Shown in pieces: positions 44,805 through 53,621 of a stretch of DNA of 64,000 nucleotides; the first letter of the stretch is position 1; every line of letters starts with the position of its first letter. A program made the translations under genes and the position numbers. The notes under the pieces were generated by a model, which saw only the letters and a program-made list of their open reading frames with translations, was not told where the DNA came from and did not search any database. This stretch comes from CAIYZT01 sp947461435 (GTDB lineage Bacteria > Pseudomonadota > Alphaproteobacteria > Rhodobacterales > Rhodobacteraceae): contig OZ260083.1 of assembly GCA_965284435.1 (NCBI GenBank), positions 992,001 to 1,056,000 on the forward strand, given 5' to 3'.

Positions 44805-45980
44805 ATGGCAAAGGCAAAGTTTGAACGGAACAAACCGCACGTTAACATTGGCACGATTGGCCACGTTGACCACGGCAAGACCACTCTGACGGCAGCGATC
44901 ACGAAGTATTTCGGAGAATTCCGGGCCTATGACCAGATTGACGGCGCGCCGGAAGAGCGGGCCCGCGGGATCACGATCTCGACGGCGCACGTGGAATACG
45001 AGACGGCGAACCGTCACTATGCGCACGTGGATTGCCCCGGTCACGCTGACTATGTGAAGAACATGATCACGGGTGCGGCGCAGATGGACGGCGCGATTTT
45101 GGTTTGCGCGGCCTCTGACGGCCCGATGCCGCAAACGCGCGAGCATATCCTTCTGGGTCGCCAGGTCGGCATTCCTTACATGGTCTGCTACATGAACAAG
45201 GTTGACCTTGTGGACGACGAAGAGCTGATCGAACTGGTCGAGATGGAACTGCGCGAGCTGTTTTCGTCCTACGACTACCCTGGCGATGACATTCCGATCA
45301 TCAAGGGGTCGGCCCACCAGGCCATGATCGGCGAGCGCAAGGACATCGGCGAAGACAGCATCCGCGCGCTTCTGGCTGCGGTTGACGAGTATATCCCGAC
45401 CCCGGCCCGCGCCATCGACCAGCCGTTCTTGATGCCGATCGAAGACGTGTTCTCGATCTCGGGCCGCGGCACGGTTGTGACCGGCCGGATCGAGCGCGGC
45501 GTGATCAACGTTGGTGACGAAGTTGAAATCGTCGGCATCCGCGAGAACAAGAAGTCGATCTGCACCGGTGTGGAGATGTTCCGCAAGCTGCTGGATCGCG
45601 GCGAGGCGGGCGACAACGTTGGCATCCTGCTGCGCGGCATTGACCGCGAGGGCGTGGAGCGTGGCCAGGTTCTGTGCAAGCCGAAGTCGGTTCTGCCGCA
45701 CACCAAGTTCGAAGCCGAAGCCTATATCCTGACCAAGGAAGAAGGCGGCCGTCACACGCCGTTCTTCGCCAACTACCGCCCGCAGTTCTACTTCCGCACG
45801 ACAGACGTGACCGGCACGGTTGAACTGCCTGCTGGCACCGAAATGGTGATGCCGGGCGACAACCTGAAGTTCAACGTCAGCCTGATCGCCCCGATCGCGA
45901 TGGAAGAAAAACTGCGCTTCGCCATCCGCGAAGGCGGCCGCACCGTCGGCGCAGGCGTCGTCTCGAAAATCCTCGAGTGA
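44805..45980 (+). CDS. tuf: Elongation factor Tu
   Basis: A 391-residue EF-Tu that delivers aminoacyl-tRNA to the ribosome. The G1 motif GHVDHGKT is at 19-26, the DCPGHADY switch II near 80, NKVD near 135, and the domain 2/3 blocks RGTVVTGRIERG and the C-terminal GGRTVGAGVVSKILE are complete. Codon use is strongly biased to C/G-ending and preferred codons compared with neighbours, as expected for a highly expressed gene. It is followed by a strong terminator, so it is monocistronic. Alphaproteobacteria usually have a second copy by fusA; that copy is not in this window. Confidence 0.97.
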   Translation: MAKAKFERNKPHVNIGTIGHVDHGKTTLTAAITKYFGEFRAYDQIDGAPEERARGITISTAHVEYETANRHYAHVDCPGHADYVKNMITGAAQMDGAILVCAASDGPMPQTREHILLGRQVGIPYMVCYMNKVDLVDDEELIELVEMELRELFSSYDYPGDDIPIIKGSAHQAMIGERKDIGEDSIRALLAAVDEYIPTPARAIDQPFLMPIEDVFSISGRGTVVTGRIERGVINVGDEVEIVGIRENKKSICTGVEMFRKLLDRGEAGDNVGILLRGIDREGVERGQVLCKPKSVLPHTKFEAEAYILTKEEGGRHTPFFANYRPQFYFRTTDVTGTVELPAGTEMVMPGDNLKFNVSLIAPIAMEEKLRFAIREGGRTVGAGVVSKILE

Positions 45981-46001
45981 CCTTCTAATCTGCCAATCTC
46001 G

Positions 46002-46031
46002 GGGCGCGCGGACAAACCCGCGCGCCCTTTT
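46002..46031. terminator. Intrinsic terminator of tuf
   Basis: A 10-base-pair GC stem (GGGCGCGCGG at 46002-46011 with CCGCGCGCCC at 46018-46027), a six-base loop and TTTT. It lies between the tuf stop and the convergent methyltransferase-like gene ending at 46032; the left side lacks an A-run, so it mainly serves tuf. Confidence 0.85.
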
Positions 46032-46856
46032 CTATTTCATCTTCCAGCCAATACGCACGCCGGGATTGGCTTGGATTTTGTGGATCATCTTTTCGAATCT
46101 GCGTTCTGGAACCATGGCTTTCAGCCAGTCAGCGGCCAGAAGAACACGCTGGCACAGGTCCCCATCGCTCAGCCCATCCGTCCGTGCGCCCTGCAACTCC
46201 ATAGCACTTGGCACCCGATGGCACATGAACACCAGACAATCGTTTTCAACCTTGGCAAGGGGTTCAAAGCAGTCCCGTAAGGCCACCATCTGGGCCGGAA
46301 TCCACGGCAAGATGTCATGCAGAAAATCCTGATGAATGATCACGGACTGCCCCGGCAACAAGGCAGGATAGAACTGGGTTGCGGTGTGGTCGGTCAAAGC
46401 AGTGGATTTTGCCGCGTCAACAGCCAGAATTTCGATGGGATTGCCTGACCATTGCGCTTGCCCGATATCCCCCCGATGCAAAGTAAATTGCCCATGCCAC
46501 GGCGCCAACCGCGCCATGACACGGGGAAGAATATCCGCAACGCCGTTGGAATCCGGTTTGGCATCAGGCACCCAGCGCGCGCGGGCCTTGCCCGTGGCGG
46601 TAAAGAAATCATAGGCGTGCAGATGGTGGCGATGTCCCGAAAGGGCGAGGCCCGACAATAGGCGGGCCGCAGACCCGCCCGCGAAGGCACCCAGATCCAC
46701 CGTGGCGCCAAGCCCCTGGGCGCGCCGGCCAACCCAATGATATAGCTGACTTTCCTCAGGCCCCAACATGGACGACACGGCCAAGGCCGCAACCATATCT
46801 AGGGGCGGAATGGCGTGCCAAGGGCGATCCTGAAATTCTGAACGGGATAAAATCAT
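46032..46856 (-). CDS. Class I SAM methyltransferase-like protein
   Basis: 274 residues. A Rossmann-like first strand and loop TVDLGAFAGGSAARLLSGL near 60 could bind S-adenosylmethionine. HLHAYDFF near 85, LHRGDIG near 130 and IEILAVDAAKS near 145 fit the later strands, and VIIHQDFLHDILPW near 175 resembles the TylF/macrocin O-methyltransferase-like group. The canonical GxGxG is imperfect (GAFAGGS), so activity is uncertain. The ATG at 46856 has AGGT just upstream; the frame also starts at a TTG at 46892. Convergent with tuf, divergent from the second GFA gene. Confidence 0.6.
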   Translation of the reverse strand: MILSRSEFQDRPWHAIPPLDMVAALAVSSMLGPEESQLYHWVGRRAQGLGATVDLGAFAGGSAARLLSGLALSGHRHHLHAYDFFTATGKARARWVPDAKPDSNGVADILPRVMARLAPWHGQFTLHRGDIGQAQWSGNPIEILAVDAAKSTALTDHTATQFYPALLPGQSVIIHQDFLHDILPWIPAQMVALRDCFEPLAKVENDCLVFMCHRVPSAMELQGARTDGLSDGDLCQRVLLAADWLKAMVPERRFEKMIHKIQANPGVRIGWKMK

Positions 46857-47037
46857 CGTACCTGACACTGCGAAAATGCGAATTTTGGTCAAACCACAGA
46901 CCTATGGTTTGATCGTGCACGCTGCCGCGACCCCTTGCAATCACCTTTGAAAAGGCGGGCCTGTCAGCCGTCCGTCTTGAACCGCAAATTGCGGAACACT
47001 ACCTTCGTTGCGTTTGGCAACGATTTCAGGGGCAAGA

Positions 47038-47472
47038 ATGGACCTAACAGGGGGCTGTTTGTGTGGGCACATCCGGTTTCGGGCAAAAGGGGTACCCCAG
47101 CACCCCCACAGTTGTTCATGCCATATGTGTCAGCGACACTCTGGCGCACCGGCCTTGGTTTGGTTGAGCTATCCCAAGGAAGCCGTCATTTGGGATGGTA
47201 AGGGCGGTGCACCTGCGCTGTGGCGATCCTCGCCCACATCCCAGCGCGCCTTTTGTCCCCTGTGCGGATCAACCCTTGGCGCTGTGGATGACGCACCCAG
47301 CGTCGGCCTTGTGACCGGCGCATTTGACCGTCCCAATCTGAAGTCGCTTGCCCCACTATCGCACAGTTACCGCGGATCACGCCCCAAATGGTGGGAGGTT
47401 TTCGCCAGCAGGGGGCTCAAAGGCGCATCGTCTCTGCAAACCACTCTTGACGCCCCGCCCCGCCTGCCGTAA
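47038..47472 (+). CDS. GFA-domain zinc-binding protein (second copy)
   Basis: 144 residues of the GFA/CENP-V family. Zinc-ligand groups are GGCLCGHI at 5-12, CSCHMCQRHSGA near 30-41 and FCPLCGS near 78-84. It is a distinct paralogue of the protein at 18307-18696, with different linker lengths. Function unknown. The ATG at 47038 follows AGGGGCAAGA. It lies 16 bases before tRNA-Trp on the same strand, so the tRNA could be read through from it. Confidence 0.75.
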   Translation: MDLTGGCLCGHIRFRAKGVPQHPHSCSCHMCQRHSGAPALVWLSYPKEAVIWDGKGGAPALWRSSPTSQRAFCPLCGSTLGAVDDAPSVGLVTGAFDRPNLKSLAPLSHSYRGSRPKWWEVFASRGLKGASSLQTTLDAPPRLP

Positions 47473-47488
47473 TCCCCAAGACGGCCTT

Positions 47489-47564
47489 AGGAGTTTAGCT
47501 CAGTTGGTAGAGCATCGGTCTCCAAAACCGAGGGTCGTGGGTTCGAGTCCCCCAACTCCTGCCA
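47489..47564 (+). tRNA. tRNA-Trp (CCA anticodon)
   Basis: A 76-base cloverleaf: acceptor AGGAGTT pairs with AACTCCT; D-arm GCTC...GAGC; anticodon arm with loop CTCCAAA giving anticodon CCA (Trp); T-arm with GTTCGAGTC; discriminator G and an encoded CCA end at 47562-47564. All stems pair. In many alphaproteobacteria tRNA-Trp is followed by secE-nusG; here it is not. Confidence 0.97.
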
Positions 47565-47993
47565 ATTCTTTCAATACCTTAGGGAATAATATCCCAAAAG
47601 TATGTGCGCCTTTGGCATGCACAATTCCATCTTCACGCTCCTGACTTCTTCTCGCGCTTGATTCTGCTGAATGCGGCCTGTCACGAACCCCTGTGCAGCG
47701 GCGAGATTGGGATAATCTGGCTACTCTTCCGGCAGGCAGTACCCCGCGTAGAGGGCTGCAATCTTTGGTGCCCGACCTCAGCCAATCCCTCCAGCAGAAC
47801 GTGAAGCTCTTTCAGGTTGTTGGATTTGAATGCCACGCCGTGCCGGCCAGACGCGAACAAATCACGACCCATCCAACCCACGCCTGAAATTCAAATGGAA
47901 TAGTGGTGTTTTGCCGCCACGGCTTCGGCCCGGCGATGCAGGCGATCAAAATTTCGACGCTGCCGTATGCAAATGCCCTTGAAGGTGGCCCAG
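47565..47993. other. Stretch without a confident gene after tRNA-Trp
   Basis: 429 bases. Nothing resembling secE is present. Two minus-strand frames read like protein: codons at 47681-47881 (RDLFASGRHGVAFKS..., 66 residues from a GTG) and a frame running out of the binding-protein gene to 47891 (WATFKGICIRQ...). Neither matches a family I know. The stretch may be decayed coding sequence next to a tRNA, a common integration site, but no direct repeat of the tRNA end was found. Confidence 0.4.
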
Positions 47994-49037
47994 TTAGGGC
48001 CGACCATCCATCCCAGTCCCTGTGTCAATGCCAAGAAGCTCCAGCGCTTTGGTTGTAAAGCTGAGATCCACCACTTCACGGCCCGAAAGAACCGGGATGT
48101 CCTTGAAATCGGGGTTCGCATAAACGAAGGCGACGGATTCTTCGATTTTCGTGGGGTTCATACAACCGTTGACGCACCAGCGGTCGGCAATGGCCTTTGA
48201 CGTACCTTTGATCTTTTCTGGGTCAAGATCAGGACGGGCGGCAATGGCCGCAGCAATCCACTTGTCCGGATTGGCCGCCATGTCGCGCGACGTTTCGATC
48301 AGGGCATTGGTAAAGCGCTGGATGGCCTCACCCTTGGCGGCAATGGTCTCATCACTGGCGGCCACGAATTTTGCCAAGGCGGGCGCGCGGGCCGAAAACT
48401 CTTTGGCTGGCAACAAGATATGAACATCGGGCGCCTTGCCATCGATCGAAGAATAGGTGCCGAAAGACACTGCGGTTGCATCGACCTGACCGGCAGCAAG
48501 GGCCTGAATACGAACAAGGGGCGCCCCGATGGCCACGTAAGCTGGGCCATCTTCTGCGATGCCATAGCTGCGCAGCACGGCTTGGGTCAACGCATGGTCA
48601 AGGCTGCCACTATCGGCAATGGCAAAGCTGCGTCCGACAAGGTCTTCCATCTTGGTGATGTCGGCCTTTGCCGCGATCAAGAAGGGACTGCCCGTTGAAA
48701 CCGCCACAAAGCCGCGCAGATTGATGCCGTTCGCCGCTTTCAGGCGCACAGCCGCATCCAGCGAGATATCGGCCGCATCAACCGCGCCAGATTGCAGCGC
48801 CGCCACCGCCTGCGGCGTGCCGTCCAGCGCCACGAAGGTTACTTTGACCCCGTACTTTTCGTAATAACCAAATTGCTCGGCCAGCTTGAAGACCGAGGCC
48901 GTGGTCGGGTTGAAATTGGCGTCATCGACCCCAAGGGCGACGGTCAATTCAACAACGTCGCTGTCGGCGCGTGCCGCCGTGGCAAGACCCGCCGTCGCGG
49001 CAGAGATCAAAGCAAGAAATGAGCGTCTGTCGATCAT
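47994..49037 (-). CDS. ABC transporter substrate-binding protein (NMT1/SsuA-like)
   Basis: 347 residues with a twin-arginine-like signal (DRRSFLALISAATAGLATAARA). The mature protein has the NMT1/THI5-like fold: ELTVALGVDDANFNPTTASVFKLAEQFGYYEKYGVKV in pieces, VALDGTPQAVAALQSGAVDAADISLDA near 75-100, and DSGSLDHALTQAVLRSYGI near 145. It should bind an organic solute (nitrate, sulfonate, pyrimidine or similar classes are known); the ligand is unknown. The ATG at 49037 has AAGGA at 9 bases. It lies 243 bases downstream of the ATPase gene, so it may have its own promoter. Confidence 0.85.
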   Translation of the reverse strand: MIDRRSFLALISAATAGLATAARADSDVVELTVALGVDDANFNPTTASVFKLAEQFGYYEKYGVKVTFVALDGTPQAVAALQSGAVDAADISLDAAVRLKAANGINLRGFVAVSTGSPFLIAAKADITKMEDLVGRSFAIADSGSLDHALTQAVLRSYGIAEDGPAYVAIGAPLVRIQALAAGQVDATAVSFGTYSSIDGKAPDVHILLPAKEFSARAPALAKFVAASDETIAAKGEAIQRFTNALIETSRDMAANPDKWIAAAIAARPDLDPEKIKGTSKAIADRWCVNGCMNPTKIEESVAFVYANPDFKDIPVLSGREVVDLSFTTKALELLGIDTGTGMDGRP

Positions 49038-49280
49038 TGTCGAAAGTCCTTCTGGGTAGGCCAAGGGTCACGCCATAGGGGCGAAGACGGCAAGCGGGCT
49101 GAAGTCATCTTTCAAGTCCTTTGACGCATTGTTGTGTCCCATCCAACCCCTGATCGGCGCAGAAAAGATCACCTGCCTGCCCGCTTTGGAAGATGGGCGG
49201 TCCGCGCTGGGCCCCAGTCGGCGGAATCTACCGTGGTCAAGTTCGCTGCGCGAAGCCCTTTGCGTTTGAGTAACGAATGT

Positions 49281-50114
49281 TCATCGTTCTTCAGGCGGTT
49301 GACCCTGTGTTTCCGGAAAGGCGCGCGCCAGATCTTCAAGCGCCACACTATCACGGGCCATCCCTTGAATGCGGCCCCACAGGTGGCCGCGCAACTGGGC
49401 AAAGGCGGGCAGGCTGCGTGGGTCATTCTGCCAGCGCGGTTCAGGCAGATCGACGCTGACAATCTCTTCGATGCGCCCCGGTCTGGGGCGCAGAAGAATG
49501 ATGCGCTGCGACAAAAGGATCGCCTCGTCGATGTCATGGGTGACAAAGACCACCGCCATCCGGCGCCTTGACCACATGCGCAGAAGTTCTGCGCGCAGGG
49601 TTTCTCTGGTCATGGCGTCCAGCGCGGCAAAGGGTTCGTCCATCAACAGAACCTGCGGTTCGACCGCCAAGGCCCGGGCCAGCCCCACGCGGCTTTGCAT
49701 GCCGCCCGACAGCTCATGAGGGTAGGCTTCCGCGAAATCGCGCAGTCCGACCGCCCCAAGCAGCGCCATGGTTCGCGCGGCGCTGTCCTTGCGCGACAGA
49801 CCCCGCAAAGCCAGCACGAAGTCAATATTGCCCGCCACGGTCCGCCATGGCAAAAGCCGCGCCGACTGGAACACCATCGCCAGATCAGAATTCGGCACAG
49901 GTGCCGCGCCCCTGACCCGCACTGTGCCTTGATCTGGGGCCAGAAGGCCGTTGATCAGGCGCAAAAGTGTTGTCTTGCCGCAGCCACTTGGGCCAACCAC
50001 GGAAACGAATTCGCCCGCGCGAACATCAAAAGAGATGCCGTCCAGCACCTGAAGAGTGCCTTCTTTGAAGGACTTGCCGACGTGCTGCAGCGAAATCAAC
50101 GCGGCCTCGCCCAT
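49281..50114 (-). CDS. ABC transporter ATPase (NitT/TauT/Ssu family)
   Basis: 277 residues. Walker A GPSGCGKTT is at 41-49, the Q-loop FQSARLLPW near 82-90, the signature LSGGMQSR at 135-142, Walker B VLLMDEPFAALD near 155-166 and the H-loop VTHDIDEA near 190. FQSARLLPW is the version typical of nitrate/sulfonate/taurine importers. The ATG at 50114 is 2 bases after the permease stop. The C-terminal 30 residues extend beyond the core fold. Substrate unknown. Confidence 0.9.
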   Translation of the reverse strand: MGEAALISLQHVGKSFKEGTLQVLDGISFDVRAGEFVSVVGPSGCGKTTLLRLINGLLAPDQGTVRVRGAAPVPNSDLAMVFQSARLLPWRTVAGNIDFVLALRGLSRKDSAARTMALLGAVGLRDFAEAYPHELSGGMQSRVGLARALAVEPQVLLMDEPFAALDAMTRETLRAELLRMWSRRRMAVVFVTHDIDEAILLSQRIILLRPRPGRIEEIVSVDLPEPRWQNDPRSLPAFAQLRGHLWGRIQGMARDSVALEDLARAFPETQGQPPEER

Positions 50115-50116
50115 GT

Positions 50117-50968
50117 TCAGCGCGCCTCGGCCATGACAACACGCCACCGGGCAAAGCGCCGCTCGGCCTGTCGCAAGCCCAAACTGATCAAGGTACCCAG
50201 CGCCATAAGCACCATGACCACGGCGAAATACCTGTCCATTTGAAACCGGTTTCCTGCCGTAATCATCAAGCCGCCAAGGCCGGATTGCGCCATGGTCAAT
50301 TCTGCGATGACAGTGCCAACCGTGCTGACCGCCGCCCCAATCCTTAGCCCGCTCAGGATGGACGGCAAAGCATCTGGCACCATAACCTGCCAAAACAGAA
50401 CCCGCCTTCCTGCGCCAAAGGACTGCGCCATCTCGGTCAGATCCCGGTTTGCAGTGGCAATCCCCGCCGCCGTGCTGATCAGAATGGGGAAAAACGCCGC
50501 ATGCCAGACCAGTACGATCTTGGCCTCGGTGTAAAGGCCGAACCAGACAATGATAAGGGGAATGAAGGCCGCGCCCGGTGTCGAATTCATGGCTGTCACG
50601 AAGGGCGCAAAGACCCGGCCCAGAAAGGGAATACCGCCCAAAAGTATGCCTGAAAAGACGCCGGAAGTTGCCGCCAGCCCGAACCCAGCCCCCAGAACGG
50701 CCAGCGATTCCCACAGGGCCCAGCCCATCGTGCCGTCCGCCCACATGTCAATCGCTTGCCGCAGAACAGACAGCGGTGTCGGCATCACAAGGTTGCCCGC
50801 CACCATGTTCAGCAACTGCATCCCAAGGATCAAGGACAGCGCGATCAGGCCCTGCACAACCCAGATCTTGCGGCGCTGCCGGGTGCGGTTTTGGCCTGGC
50901 GGGCCTGAAAAGCCCAAAGGCCGGGGGGGCGTGGCCTTTGTCCGATCCCCTGTGCCGCGACCCTTCAT
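50117..50968 (-). CDS. ABC transporter permease (NitT/TauT/Ssu family)
   Basis: 283 residues with six predicted membrane segments after a basic, Pro-rich N-terminus of about 35 residues. The EAA-like cytoplasmic loop that contacts the ATPase reads MAQSFGAGRRVLFWQVMVPDALPSILSGLR in pieces (about 183-212). The first helix is VQGLIALSLILGMQLLNM. GGGGAG lies 9 bases before the ATG at 50968. First gene of the permease-ATPase-binding protein group on the minus strand. Confidence 0.9.
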   Translation of the reverse strand: MKGRGTGDRTKATPPRPLGFSGPPGQNRTRQRRKIWVVQGLIALSLILGMQLLNMVAGNLVMPTPLSVLRQAIDMWADGTMGWALWESLAVLGAGFGLAATSGVFSGILLGGIPFLGRVFAPFVTAMNSTPGAAFIPLIIVWFGLYTEAKIVLVWHAAFFPILISTAAGIATANRDLTEMAQSFGAGRRVLFWQVMVPDALPSILSGLRIGAAVSTVGTVIAELTMAQSGLGGLMITAGNRFQMDRYFAVVMVLMALGTLISLGLRQAERRFARWRVVMAEAR

Positions 50969-51503
50969 AACTCGGCTCCCCTCTTTGTTGCGGTCTCGGG
51001 GCCGGTGCCGCGCGACCGGCGATCAGCTATTTGGCCAATTTCAGAGAAGAACTTGTGGCCACAGCAGGTTCGAATGTCCAGCATTTCCGTTGTCAATGTT
51101 CTGGTCTGAACGCAGTCCCGATCGGCCAAAACCCAAGGTGCAAAGTCGGGGAAACGAAACGAGCCTCCGCTGTCCAAACGGAACCCTTCACGAGGGGCGC
51201 GCTGATTGGGCTACAGAATATCGGCGCTTAGCCGGTTGGACGACGTCACCAAAGTTTGCAGCGCCAACCAAGGGTCTTCAAAACCAAAAGCCCTTTGTTC
51301 ATGTCCTTGATCTGTCCGGGGGATTGAAGGGGCCCACCAGCGAATCCAAATCGCCGGCAAGACGCAGAATTGTCGGCCCAGTTGTCGATAGATATTGAAA
51401 GTGTTTTCGATTTCGTGGAACGGATCTGCGAACGGCGTGCGACCGCCGCCTCGCGGGTCGCGCAAGATGATCCAAACGCTGCCCCTAGAACCGGAACCCC
51501 TCG
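50969..51503. other. Stretch without a confident gene between ABC permease and fadJ
   Basis: 535 bases. It must contain the permease promoter (minus) and the fadJ promoter (plus). The 3' part, 51328-51507, is a 59-codon plus-strand frame ending in a TGA that overlaps the fadJ ATG (ATGA); its translation (…QLSIDIESVFDFVERICERR…) reads like the C-terminus of a real protein, and an adjoining frame upstream does too, so a decayed gene is possible. I recognise no family. Confidence 0.35.
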
Positions 51504-53612
51504 ATGACCGAACAAGGTGACCCAAACTCAAGCCCCGTGCACTACGACCGCGTGGGTGCCATAGCGGTCTTTGTCATAGACAATGGGCCAGTCAACGCCT
51601 TGGGTCAGAACCTGCGCCGCGCATTGGTTCAAGCCGTTGACACCTTCGTGCAGGATGACGCTGAAATTGCCATCCTTCTGAGCGCGGGGCGCATGTTCGT
51701 GGGCGGCGCCGACATCAAGGAATTCGGAAAGCCGCCGGTTGCGCCAGACCTTCCCAGCGTCATCGCCCACATCGAATCCTGTGCCAAGCCCATCGTGGCC
51801 GCGATGCATGGCAATGCCTTGGGTGGAGGGTTGGAACTCGCTCTGGGGTGCCACTATCGGCTGGCCATGCCCGGCTGTAAGCTGGGCTTGCCCGAGGTGA
51901 CGCTGGGCCTCTTGCCCGGGGCGGGGGGCACGCAGCGTTTGCCGCGCTTGACAGGGGTTGAATCCGCACTAGAATTCATCCTGTCTGGCACGCCCATCAC
52001 CGCCGAGACGGCCCTGCCGATGGGCGTGATTGACCGGCTGGGCACGTCGGATCTGCGCAGCAGCGCCCTTGCTTTCGCACAAGACTTGCTCGACCGCGGT
52101 GCAGGCCCCCGCCGGGTGGGCGATCTGCCGCGACCTGCCCCAAATCCGGCGGCCTTTGCAGCGACGCAGGCCAAACTTGCCAAAACAGCACGCGGATTGG
52201 CCTCACCCTTTGCCATTGTAAAGGCGCTCCAAGCCGCATGCGACATGGATCTGACAGATGGCTTGGCCGCAGAGCGCCGCCTTTTTCTGGAAATGATGCA
52301 AACGCCGCAACGGGCCGGACTGATCCATGCCTTCTTTGTAGAACGCAAGGTCGCGGCCTTGCCCGCACTTGAGGGCGTCGTTGCGCGTCCTTTACGCCAG
52401 ATTGGCGTTGTGGGCGGCGGCACCATGGGCGCCGGAATTGCCACCTCGGCCCTGCTTGCGGGCTACCCGGTCACATTGGTTGAACGGGATGAAAAGGCGG
52501 CCAACACGGCGCGCACCACAATTGCCGCCAATCTTGCCGCCGCCGTGACGCGCGGGAAGTTGACCCAAGCCGCCAGTGCCGCGATCCTGACCGATGCTTT
52601 GGCCTGCGTCACAAACTACGCGGCCCTGTCAAACGCTGATCTGGCGATAGAAGCGGTGTTTGAATCCTTTGACGTCAAGACGGCCGTCTTCGCTCAGTTG
52701 GATGCCGTCCTCAAACCCGGGGCCATATTGGCAACCAATACCTCGTATCTCGACGTCAACCGTCTGGCCGCCGCCACCTCGCGGCCACAGGATGTGATCG
52801 GATTGCACTTCTTCTCTCCGGCCCATGTCATGAAATTGCTGGAAATCGTCGTGGCCTCGTCGACCGCCCCGGACGTGATCGCAACCGCTTTCGCGCTGGG
52901 CAAGTCTTTGGGCAAGGTCTGTGTCAAATCGGGCGTCTGCGATGGATTTATCGGAAATCGCATCCTTGCGGCCTACCGCGGGGCCGCTGACCGCATGATC
53001 TTGCAAGGGGCCAGCCCATTTCAAATTGACAAGGCCTTGGTGGATTTCGGCTTTGCCATGGGCCCCTATGCCGTGGCTGATCTGGCCGGTCTCGACATCG
53101 GCTTCCTGACACGGCAGCGCAAAGAAGCCTCTCGCGATCCGCGAGATATCGTCCCGGGCTGGGCGGATGAGCTGGTTCATTTGGGCCGACTGGGGCAAAA
53201 GACCGGCAGCGGATACTACCTTTACCCCGCTGGCAGCCGCACCGGACTGCCCGACCCGCAGACCGATGCTCTGATTGCCAAATACAGACCCGTCACCAGC
53301 CCACCAGCGCGGGCCTTTACCGATGCGCAAATCCAGCGCCGCTATCTGGCAGCGATGGTGAACGAGGCGGCCAAGGTGCTTCACGATGGCATCGCGGCAC
53401 GGCCGTTGGATATCGATGCAACACTGCTGTTCGGCTATGGTTTCCCAAGACATCACGGCGGCCCCCTGCATTGGGCCGATAGCGTCGGGCTTTCGGGGCT
53501 GTTGCAGGATATCAACGACTGGGCCCAGCACGATCCGTTTTTCTGGGCCCCCGCCCCGCTGCTGGAACGGTTGGTGGCCGAGAATTCCCTTTTTGCAAGC
53601 CTCAACGGCTAA
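51504..53612 (+). CDS. fadJ: Bifunctional enoyl-CoA hydratase/3-hydroxyacyl-CoA dehydrogenase
   Basis: 702 residues, beta-oxidation steps two and three. The crotonase domain (about 1-190) shows ADIKEFGKP, AAMHGNALGGGLELALGCHYRLA in pieces and GLLPGAGGTQRLPRLTG, with the two catalytic Glu regions preserved. The dehydrogenase domain starts near 295 with IGVVGGGTMGAGIA, then NTSYLDVN and GLHFFSPAHVMKLLEIV (catalytic His). Two C-terminal dehydrogenase repeats follow (GFIGNRILAAYRG..., YGFPRHHGGPLHWAD). The family is the 700-residue alphaproteobacterial FadJ/FadB type. It lies 9 bases upstream of the thiolase gene. Confidence 0.93.
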   Translation: MTEQGDPNSSPVHYDRVGAIAVFVIDNGPVNALGQNLRRALVQAVDTFVQDDAEIAILLSAGRMFVGGADIKEFGKPPVAPDLPSVIAHIESCAKPIVAAMHGNALGGGLELALGCHYRLAMPGCKLGLPEVTLGLLPGAGGTQRLPRLTGVESALEFILSGTPITAETALPMGVIDRLGTSDLRSSALAFAQDLLDRGAGPRRVGDLPRPAPNPAAFAATQAKLAKTARGLASPFAIVKALQAACDMDLTDGLAAERRLFLEMMQTPQRAGLIHAFFVERKVAALPALEGVVARPLRQIGVVGGGTMGAGIATSALLAGYPVTLVERDEKAANTARTTIAANLAAAVTRGKLTQAASAAILTDALACVTNYAALSNADLAIEAVFESFDVKTAVFAQLDAVLKPGAILATNTSYLDVNRLAAATSRPQDVIGLHFFSPAHVMKLLEIVVASSTAPDVIATAFALGKSLGKVCVKSGVCDGFIGNRILAAYRGAADRMILQGASPFQIDKALVDFGFAMGPYAVADLAGLDIGFLTRQRKEASRDPRDIVPGWADELVHLGRLGQKTGSGYYLYPAGSRTGLPDPQTDALIAKYRPVTSPPARAFTDAQIQRRYLAAMVNEAAKVLHDGIAARPLDIDATLLFGYGFPRHHGGPLHWADSVGLSGLLQDINDWAQHDPFFWAPAPLLERLVAENSLFASLNG

Positions 53613-53621
53613 GGACGCACC

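Noticed and set aside
46981..47020. GGAAC...CGTT near the second GFA gene as another EcfG promoter
   Set aside because: The spacers are 8 or 13 bases, not 16-17.
50550..51398. 282-codon plus-strand frame over the ABC permease
   Set aside because: Mostly antisense to the intact permease; a GC-rich shadow frame. Only its last part beyond 50968 is considered, as possible remnant.
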